Source: Dehalococcoidales bacterium (GTDB taxonomy: Bacteria; Chloroflexota; Dehalococcoidia; Dehalococcoidales; RBG-16-60-22). Taken from it: 6,098 nucleotides of DNA. The notes below the pieces were generated by a model. The model was not told where the DNA came from and made no database searches. It worked only from the letters and a program-made list of their open reading frames with translations. Below, one piece after another: positions 1-4,475 of the stretch. The stretch lies in contig JAUWGD010000101.1 of NCBI GenBank assembly GCA_030606585.1, forward strand, positions 1 through 6,098, given 5' to 3'. Numbering within the stretch: the stretch's first letter is position 1; every line of letters begins with the position of its first letter. Position numbers and translations under genes: made by a program.

Positions 1-1539
1 TTTCATTAATTGTAGATTGCCCAGCAGGAGCTTTTTTCTACCGATTTTGGCTTCGGCGCCGTGGCCGGGAATAGCCTGAAAGCCCGAGACTTTGGCCAGC
101 TTCAGCTTCCTTTCCCGGGCCTCCCTGACGACAGCCTCTCCGAGCGGGTGCTCCGAGTCGTGCTCCACCGCCGCCGCCAGACCGAGCACCTCGTCTTCAG
201 AATGTGGGGAAATGGTAATGATATCGGTTACTTCCGGCTTACCCTCGGTGAGCGTCCCCGTCTTGTCCAGAAGCAGCGTATCTATTTTATAAAACCTCTC
301 CAGCGCCCCGGCGCTCCTGATAAGTATGCCCTGCTCGGCGCCTTTGCCCGTGCCAACCATGATAGCCGTCGGGGTGGCCAGTCCCAGGGCGCAGGGACAG
401 GCGATAATCAGCACGGCGATGAAGTTTAGGAAGGCGAACGTCAGGGACGGGGCAGGCCCGGCGAAGTACCATATAATAAAGGTAATAACCGCGATGCCGA
501 TAACCACCGGCACGAAGTAGCCGGCGATAATATCAGCCAGGCGCTGGATGGGCGCTTTGCTCCCCTGGGCTTCTTCCACCAGCCGGACAATCCGCGCCAG
601 AGTGGTGTCCCTGCCGATACGGGTAGCCTCGAACCAAAAGCTGCCCGTCTTATTAACAGTAGCCCCGACGACCTCATCACCCTCTTTTTTATCGACCGGC
701 AGGCTCTCGCCGGTAACCATGGACTCGTCGATGCCGGGGCTTCCCTGCCGGATAATACCGTCCACCGGTATGCGCTCGCCGGGTCGCACCAGAATAAGGT
801 CGCCGACCTGCACGTCTTCGACGGGTATTTCGACCTCTTCACCATCGCGGATAACCAAGGCTGTCTTCGGCTGAAGGCCGATAAGCCTCTTAATGGCCGC
901 CGATGTCTTTCCTTTGGCTCTCGCTTCCAGGAAACGCCCGAGAAGAATCAGCGCGATAATCATGGCCGAGGTGTCAAAATACAGGTGGACTTCGACAGCG
1001 CGGAATAGACCGGGAGATAGCACCGCCACCAGGCTGTAGAAATAAGCCGCCGACGTACCCACGGCAATCAGGGTATTCATGTCGGCGGTGCGGTGTTTGA
1101 GAGCGCCCCACGCCCCCCGGTAAAAACGCCACCCGGCCCAGAACTGCACCGGCGTGGCCAGTGCCCACATCAGATAAGACTTCCCCGTAAAAGCGGGCAG
1201 CCACATTAAAGCCATGATAGCAGCAGCCAGAACCACCGCCACGATGAACCTGTCCCTGACGTTTTTTATCTCGCGCGCGGAAGCCGCGGTGATATCTTCC
1301 GGAGTCGCTTCTTCCTCCTGCGGTTCGTAGCCGGCGTCTTTAACGGCCCGACGCAGGTCGGCCACCTCCGTTCCATCGATATACTCTACCGTGGCTTTCT
1401 CAGAGGCCAGGTTAACACCGGCGGAAACCACGCCGGGGACTTTTTGAAGGGCTTCTTCGACGCGGGCAACGCAGGAAGCGCAGGTCATGCCGCCGACGTG
1501 AATCTGTACCTTATTTAATTTTTCGGTCTTCGTTGTCAT
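1..1539 (-). CDS. copA: Copper-translocating P1B-type ATPase, N-terminal 513 residues (3' end beyond window)
   Basis: ATP-driven export of Cu(I) across the cytoplasmic membrane. I translated the minus strand from the ATG at 1539-1537; the frame stays open to base 1. Seen in order: one N-terminal heavy-metal-associated domain with GMTCASC (residues 17-23); a first hydrophobic segment near 97-117 and further membrane helices; actuator-domain TGES (276-279); the intramembrane metal site CPC (381-383); the phosphorylation motif DKTGT with Asp425; the N-domain SEHPL with His464; and the GHG nucleotide-binding glycines (492-494). Met154, Glu205 and Asp336 sit in the contexts of the copper-entry residues of CopA proteins. 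Family members are about 750-850 residues, so the rest of the P domain and the last two helices lie outside the window. CPC plus GMTCASC favours Cu(I)/Ag(I) over Zn/Cd, but the confirming motifs of the last two helices are not visible. No good Shine-Dalgarno precedes the ATG, yet the next in-frame Met (Met18) is inside the metal motif, so 1539 is the only sensible start. It is divergent from the secreted-protein gene. Confidence 0.96.
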   Translation of the reverse strand, partial: MTTKTEKLNKVQIHVGGMTCASCVARVEEALQKVPGVVSAGVNLASEKATVEYIDGTEVADLRRAVKDAGYEPQEEEATPEDITAASAREIKNVRDRFIVAVVLAAAIMALMWLPAFTGKSYLMWALATPVQFWAGWRFYRGAWGALKHRTADMNTLIAVGTSAAYFYSLVAVLSPGLFRAVEVHLYFDTSAMIIALILLGRFLEARAKGKTSAAIKRLIGLQPKTALVIRDGEEVEIPVEDVQVGDLILVRPGERIPVDGIIRQGSPGIDESMVTGESLPVDKKEGDEVVGATVNKTGSFWFEATRIGRDTTLARIVRLVEEAQGSKAPIQRLADIIAGYFVPVVIGIAVITFIIWYFAGPAPSLTFAFLNFIAVLIIACPCALGLATPTAIMVGTGKGAEQGILIRSAGALERFYKIDTLLLDKTGTLTEGKPEVTDIITISPHSEDEVLGLAAAVEHDSEHPLGEAVVREARERKLKLAKVSGFQAIPGHGAEAKIGRKKLLLGNLQLMK

Positions 1540-1561
1540 GACAAACCAACCATAATATCCG

Positions 1562-1570
1562 AATATAGCA
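1562..1570 (-). promoter_or_regulatory. Candidate extended -10 promoter of copA
   Basis: Read on the minus strand this is TGC-TATATT: an extended -10 (TGn) followed by a hexamer matching TATAAT at five of six positions. It would start transcription near 1555, leaving a leader of about 16 nt before the copA ATG. No convincing -35 is seen at 16-18 bp, which fits either an extended -10 promoter or an activator-dependent one. Inferred from sequence only. Confidence 0.4.
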
Positions 1571-1577
1571 TAACCGA

Positions 1578-1594
1578 ATACATGCCGGATGTAT
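1578..1594. promoter_or_regulatory. Inverted repeat ATACAT-N5-ATGTAT, candidate copA operator
   Basis: A perfect 6-bp inverted repeat around GCCGG. It covers the spacer and -35 zone of the proposed copA promoter, a position where a dimeric repressor or a MerR-type activator would bind. It does not match the CopY box (TACAnnTGTA), because the spacing between the TACA and TGTA halves is 7. Which regulator binds is unknown, and a 6-bp dyad can occur by chance. Confidence 0.35.
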
Positions 1595-1615
1595 GTGACC
1601 AATATCTCATAAATA

Positions 1616-1643
1616 TTAACCAAATCTTAATATTTGGGTGTTA
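1616..1643 (+). promoter_or_regulatory. Three-box operator (TTAACC-N5-TTAATA-N5-GTGTTA), candidate response-regulator site
   Basis: Boxes start at 1616, 1627 and 1638, exactly 11 bp apart. Both boxes and spacers match the array at 2275-2302 (spacers AAATC/TTTGG here, ATTTC/TTTGT there). Known OmpR/PhoB/PhoP-family regulators bind as tandem dimers to direct repeats about one helical turn apart, and the Bacillus PhoP box is TTAACA-like with about 5-bp spacers. The middle box falls where the -35 of the downstream promoter would be, as expected for such activators. The same stretch also holds the perfect inverted repeat AAATATTAA/TTAATATTT (1611-1619 and 1627-1635), so a dyad-binding protein is an alternative reading. 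Confidence 0.45.
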
Positions 1644-1648
1644 TTCTC

Positions 1649-1654
1649 TATATA
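1649..1654 (+). promoter_or_regulatory. Candidate -10 of the secreted-protein gene
   Basis: TATATA lies 16 bp after TTAATA (1627-1632), which would act as a poor -35 inside the middle operator box. The predicted start is around 1661, followed by a strong ribosome binding site. A weak -35 covered by activator boxes suggests regulated expression. The overlapping TATAGAT is an alternative -10. Confidence 0.35.
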
Positions 1655-1667
1655 GATAACTAAGAGA

Positions 1668-1675
1668 AAGGAGGT
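1668..1675 (+). promoter_or_regulatory. Strong ribosome binding site
   Basis: AAGGAGGT is a near-perfect anti-16S match, 8 nt before the ATG at 1684. It fixes that start and predicts efficient translation of the small secreted protein. Confidence 0.85.
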
Positions 1676-1683
1676 AGCACGAT

Positions 1684-2202
1684 ATGTGGCGAAGCAAGAA
1701 ATTCATTCTTACCGTAGTTTTAACGGTTGCAGTCCTGGGCGGAATTCTAGGAGGCTACGCGGTGGCCAGCGCAGACGATGAGGACACCAGTCAGCCCCCG
1801 GCCGGAGATATAAACTTACTGGACAGGGTCACTGATATCTACGAAGAGAACACGGGTGTCGCCATCGACCCGGAAGAACTTCAAAATGCTTTTATCGAGG
1901 CCAAGACCGAGATGGGAATCCAGGCCCGCGAGCGGCTACACGAGAGGCTGATAGAGGAAGGCTTAATAACGCAGGAACAGCTCGGCGAACTTGAGCAATG
2001 GATGAAGTCCAAGCCTGATTTCCCATCTGAAGAGTTCGAGGAATGGATGGAATCGAGACCGGATATCGATTTACCGTTCGGCGCGGGTAACGAAGACGGC
2101 GGGAAACGATTCGGCAACATGTTCCGCAACTTCCGTGGACTCGCCAACAGGTTCGGGGGAGGCCCCCACGGCTGGTGCGTTCCTGATGCTCCGGCAGAAT
2201 AA
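1684..2202 (+). CDS. Small secreted protein with acidic helical domain, function unknown
   Basis: 172 residues. The N-terminus is a classical Sec signal peptide: basic MWRSKK, a hydrophobic core to about residue 25, and AVASA followed by Asp31, so cleavage after Ala30 is likely. There is no lipobox; the only Cys is Cys165 near the C-terminus. The mature protein is acidic and mostly helical. It contains 'EEGLITQEQ' and a 15-residue tandem duplication (102-112 and 117-127, E[LF]E[QE]WM..S.PD). The tail (about 133-165) is Gly/Phe/Arg-rich and ends near GGPHGWC. From memory, this helix-turn-helix style resembles the DUF2680-like 'ITQEQAD...WLESRP' secreted proteins of Firmicutes and Chloroflexota; no function is established for them that I can state. 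It stands between copA and a two-component system and has its own probably regulated promoter, so a role in envelope stress or metal binding is possible but inferred. Confidence 0.85.
   Translation: MWRSKKFILTVVLTVAVLGGILGGYAVASADDEDTSQPPAGDINLLDRVTDIYEENTGVAIDPEELQNAFIEAKTEMGIQARERLHERLIEEGLITQEQLGELEQWMKSKPDFPSEEFEEWMESRPDIDLPFGAGNEDGGKRFGNMFRNFRGLANRFGGGPHGWCVPDAPAE
1987..2064 (+). repeat. Internal 45-nt tandem duplication in the secreted protein
   Basis: Copies at 1987-2019 and 2032-2064 encode E-L-E-Q-W-M-K-S-K-P-D and E-F-E-E-W-M-E-S-R-P-D, a 15-residue period. The DNA copies share AATGGATG and the same codon layout with scattered changes, consistent with an old in-frame duplication of a helix-plus-turn unit. 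Confidence 0.7.
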
Positions 2203-2241
2203 ACCCTTCATCATCTGAAAAGCATAATCCACAATTGTTAA

Positions 2242-2274
2242 GGGAGGGGGGATATCCCCCTCCCCTTGTATTTA
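2242..2274 (+). terminator. Rho-independent terminator of the secreted-protein gene
   Basis: A perfect 9-bp stem GGGAGGGGG (2242-2250) pairs with CCCCCTCCC (2256-2264) around the loop GATAT, followed by the T-rich CTTGTATTTATT. It lies 40 bp after the stop codon. The T tract is interrupted, but the stem is very stable. It separates the secreted-protein transcript from the regulator promoter just downstream. Confidence 0.75.
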
Positions 2275-2302
2275 TTAACAATTTCTTAACATTTGTGTTA
2301 TA
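2275..2302 (+). promoter_or_regulatory. Three-box operator (TTAACA-N5-TTAACA-N5-GTTATA), candidate autoregulatory site
   Basis: Boxes start at 2275, 2286 and 2297, an 11-bp period. Two are exact TTAACA copies and the third is degenerate. A further exact TTAACA lies at 2313-2318 and an inverted one at 2236-2241. The array sits directly before an OmpR/PhoB-family regulator gene and is shared with the copA/secreted-protein intergenic region, which points to autoregulation. The third box overlaps the 10-bp palindrome TGTTATAACA (2296-2305). Confidence 0.5.
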
Positions 2303-2314
2303 ACATTAGATATT
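2286..2314 (+). promoter_or_regulatory. Candidate sigma-70-type promoter of the two-component operon
   Basis: The -35 TTAACA (2286-2291) matches TTGACA at five of six positions. A 17-bp spacer leads to -10 GATATT (2309-2314), four of six. Transcription would begin near 2321, about 20 nt before the ATG. The -35 is also operator box 2, so binding of the regulator would directly affect this promoter. Confidence 0.45.
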
Positions 2315-2340
2315 AACAGCAAAATGCGAGGGATTTGGAA

Positions 2341-3036
2341 ATGTCGGGGAAAAAGGTCCTGGTAGTCGATGATGACGTCAAAACGGTGGAACTGGTCAAG
2401 CTCTACCTGAATCGCGACGGATACCGCGTTCTCACCGCTTATGACGGTAATGAAGCCCTGAAGTTAGCCCGCGAAAACCAGCCGGACCTGATTGTGCTGG
2501 ACCTCATGCTGCCCGGCATTAACGGACTCGAGATATGCCGCATCCTCCGGGGAGAATCCGACGTACCCATTATTATGCTTACCGCCCTGACGACGGATGA
2601 CGACAGGTTAAAGGGCCTGGACATCGGCGCCGACGACTACGTGACCAAGCCATTCAGTCCACGGGAACTGGCGGCTAGAGTACGAGCGGTGCTGCGACGC
2701 CTGCCCGGAGAACGTGGGCCGGAAAAAATCGAGCATGGCACGCTTACCGTTAATTTCCTGAAACATGAAGCTTTCCGGAACGGGAAGCCGCTGAATCTTA
2801 CTCCGATTGAATTTAAAGTGCTGGGAGTCCTCGTTAAAGAGCCGGGGCGCGTGTTCAGCCGGGCGTTGATTATCGAGAAAGCTTTGGGCCATGATTTCGA
2901 TAGCTTCGACCGGACTATCGATGTCCATATCCTCAAACTCCGCCGCAAACTGGAGCCGGACCCCCACCACCCCAGGTTCATCAAGACAGTATACGGGACC
3001 GGCTACAAGCTCATGGAGGCAAAAGGTGATACATAG
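2341..3036 (+). CDS. OmpR/PhoB-family response regulator
   Basis: 231 residues, a normal length for a DNA-binding response regulator. The N-terminal receiver domain (about 4-117) has the acidic VVDDD (Asp10-Asp12), phosphoacceptor Asp54 in IVLDLMLPG, Thr81 in IIMLTAL and Lys103 in VTKPFSP. The C-terminal winged-helix domain (about 132-227) has LTPIEFKVL, the recognition-helix region SFDRTIDVHILKLRRKLE and the wing FIKTVYGTGYKL. When phosphorylated by the kinase encoded next it should dimerise and bind direct-repeat DNA; the TTAACA arrays upstream are the obvious candidate sites. I chose the ATG at 2341 because GAGGG at 2328-2332 is well spaced for it; the in-frame TTG at 2335 is only about 3 nt from that site. 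It overlaps the kinase gene by 11 bp. Subfamily resembles PhoP/PhoB/BaeR; the exact orthologue cannot be told from sequence alone. Confidence 0.97.
   Translation: MSGKKVLVVDDDVKTVELVKLYLNRDGYRVLTAYDGNEALKLARENQPDLIVLDLMLPGINGLEICRILRGESDVPIIMLTALTTDDDRLKGLDIGADDYVTKPFSPRELAARVRAVLRRLPGERGPEKIEHGTLTVNFLKHEAFRNGKPLNLTPIEFKVLGVLVKEPGRVFSRALIIEKALGHDFDSFDRTIDVHILKLRRKLEPDPHHPRFIKTVYGTGYKLMEAKGDT
3015..3019 (+). promoter_or_regulatory. Ribosome binding site deciding the kinase GTG start
   Basis: GGAGG inside the end of the regulator gene lies 6 nt before GTG 3026-3028. It supports a GTG start overlapping the regulator by 11 bp. A longer open frame runs back to 2891, but that upstream part is an out-of-frame shadow of the regulator's winged-helix domain. 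Confidence 0.75.
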
Positions 3037-4369
3037 TCTGAACTTCCGCCTCCTGGTTGCTTTCGGCATCGTAATAATCGTTATTATTGGCTCGGTATTC
3101 TTCTTCACCTACCGCACCACCCACGGCGAAATCAGCCGTTTCGCAGACCGTGTGGGCTCGATGCAGGACAAGAGGCTGGAACTGGAACTATCCCGCTATT
3201 ACGAGATGATGAACACCTGGGAAGGCATACAACCCTTTGTCGTCCAGCTGGGCAATCTCTACGGGAAGCGGATTTTAGTTACCGATAACGAAGGCACAGT
3301 GGTCGCGGACTCCGAAGAAACCCTCATGGGTAGCGCCTACACCGATACTTCAACGGGTCAACCCATGAGACCGATGATGGGAAGGAAAAATGTTGGTACA
3401 CTCCATATCAGCGAAGGTGAGGCACTGGATATTAACCGCGCCGCACTGCAAATCACCTACGGGACGATAGGTCGTTTCTTCCTCTGGGCAGGCCTGCTGG
3501 CGGTAGCCATCGCCCTGCTGCTTACCTCTGTCCTGTCCCGCCGTATCCTGGCGCCGGTGAAAGCCCTCGGTAACGCCGCCAGGGAATACGGCAAAGGCAA
3601 CTTTTCCCGCAGAGTCGAATCTAAAGGAAAAGGCGAGGTTGGTGAGCTTGCCCGGTCATTCAACTCAATGGCCGAGAACCTGGAACATGCCGAGCGTTTG
3701 CGGCGGGACATGGTGGCCGACGTCGCCCATGAATTGAGGACGCCGCTGTCTAACCTGACGGGCTACCTTGAGGCAATCGATGACGGCATTATAAAGTCGG
3801 ATAAAAAAACCATCAGCTCGCTTAACGAGGAGGCTTCAACGCTATCACGCCTTATCGACGACCTGCAGGAACTGAGCCTGGCTGATGCGGGCGAATTAAA
3901 GCTGATTACCCGGCCGGAAGATATCTCCGGGCTGATTACTGAAACTGTGACCGCTTTACAGGGCAAAGCAACCGCTAAAGGCTTAACGATATCGGCCGAC
4001 CTGCCGGACGGACTTCCGGAGGTAAATATAGACTCTCACCGCATCCGGCAGGTCCTGCATAACCTTCTGGTGAACGCGGTGGCTCACACCGGCAAGAAAG
4101 GACGGATAACGGTAACCGCCCGGCACGAGGACGATACAATATTCATCAGCATTACCGATACCGGAGAGGGTATTCCGGCGGAAGACCTGCCGGTGATATT
4201 CGAACGTTTTTACCGGGTGGACAAATCCCGCGCCAGAGCTACCGGAGGCAGCGGCCTGGGTCTTACCATCACCAAACGCCTGGTGGAGGCTCACGGCGGC
4301 ACGATAAATGTCGAGAGCCAGCCGGGACAGGGAAGCACCTTTACCTTTACGCTTCCTGTTGTAAAATAA
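3026..4369 (+). CDS. Membrane sensor histidine kinase (BaeS-like, HAMP-HisKA-HATPase)
   Basis: 447 residues from the GTG start. Domains in order: transmembrane helix 1 (about 7-27), an extracytoplasmic sensor region (about 28-150) with 'MNTWEGIQPF' and 'VTDNEGTVVADS', transmembrane helix 2 (about 151-172), a HAMP linker (about 173-225), the HisKA dimerisation helix with phospho-acceptor His235 in DVAHELRTPL, and the ATP-binding domain with N box Asn350 (NLLVNA), G1 box DTGEGI (378-383), F box FERFYR and G2 box GGSGLGL (407-413). All catalytic motifs are intact. It should phosphorylate the regulator at Asp54; the 11-bp gene overlap implies translational coupling and a cognate pair. The sensor region carries a Met cluster, MRPMM (114-118). 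The sensor type resembles BaeS-like kinases common in Chloroflexota and Actinobacteria; the ligand is not known. No terminator follows it, so some read-through into the adaptor gene is possible. Confidence 0.96.
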   Translation: MIHSLNFRLLVAFGIVIIVIIGSVFFFTYRTTHGEISRFADRVGSMQDKRLELELSRYYEMMNTWEGIQPFVVQLGNLYGKRILVTDNEGTVVADSEETLMGSAYTDTSTGQPMRPMMGRKNVGTLHISEGEALDINRAALQITYGTIGRFFLWAGLLAVAIALLLTSVLSRRILAPVKALGNAAREYGKGNFSRRVESKGKGEVGELARSFNSMAENLEHAERLRRDMVADVAHELRTPLSNLTGYLEAIDDGIIKSDKKTISSLNEEASTLSRLIDDLQELSLADAGELKLITRPEDISGLITETVTALQGKATAKGLTISADLPDGLPEVNIDSHRIRQVLHNLLVNAVAHTGKKGRITVTARHEDDTIFISITDTGEGIPAEDLPVIFERFYRVDKSRARATGGSGLGLTITKRLVEAHGGTINVESQPGQGSTFTFTLPVVK

Positions 4370-4400
4370 CACGATTAATAAATATTTTTTTACATTTATC

Positions 4401-4409
4401 TGGTATGAT
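4401..4409 (+). promoter_or_regulatory. Candidate extended -10 promoter of the adaptor gene
   Basis: TGG-TATGAT is an extended -10 with a five-of-six hexamer. The DNA upstream (4375-4400) is AT-rich without a clear -35. TTTACA-TTTAT (4389-4399) recalls one box and spacer of the TTAACA arrays, but the other boxes do not hold and its distance to the -10 differs, so I do not call an operator there. Predicted start is near 4416, giving about 60 nt of leader. Confidence 0.4.
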
Positions 4410-4413
4410 GTCT

Positions 4414-4431
4414 AACGGTGATTACACCGTT
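4414..4431. promoter_or_regulatory. Perfect 7-bp inverted repeat at the predicted transcription start
   Basis: AACGGTG (4414-4420) and CACCGTT (4425-4431) surround ATTA. It is not followed by a T tract, so it is not an intrinsic terminator of the kinase gene. It overlaps the predicted start of the adaptor transcript, where a repressor would block transcription; a 5' mRNA hairpin is the alternative. Confidence 0.4.
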
Positions 4432-4463
4432 TAATCATTATAGATAATAATGAAGAAAAACGC

Positions 4464-4468
4464 AGGAG
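4464..4468 (+). promoter_or_regulatory. Ribosome binding site of the adaptor gene
   Basis: AGGAG lies 7 nt before the ATG at 4476 and supports that start over the earlier ATG at 4450, which opens only a 7-codon frame closed by TAA. Confidence 0.75.
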
Positions 4469-4475
4469 AATAAAA

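Noticed and set aside
61..845. Open frames on both strands within 61-874, such as those at 61-429 and 441-845
   Set aside because: They are shadows of the copA reading frame on the minus strand, which carries the full set of P-type ATPase motifs across this stretch.
1536..1553. Five-codon frame (MVGLS, stop) whose stop overlaps the copA ATG on the minus strand
   Set aside because: An ATGA overlap could imply translational coupling, but there is no convincing ribosome binding site and the predicted transcript begins almost at its ATG; likely chance.
2891..3025. Upstream extension of the kinase reading frame inside the regulator gene
   Set aside because: It overlaps the winged-helix domain in another frame and its translation is low-complexity Ser/Thr-rich; GTG 3026 with GGAGG at 3015-3019 is the better start.
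4375..4405. Possible third copy of the TTAACA operator array before the adaptor gene
   Set aside because: Only TTTACA-TTTAT resembles the arrays; the flanking boxes do not match and the spacing to the -10 differs, so AT-richness explains it as well.
4450..4473. Seven-codon leader frame (MKKNAGE, stop) before the adaptor gene
   Set aside because: No ribosome binding site precedes it and it merely spans the adaptor's own AGGAG; no attenuator structure follows.
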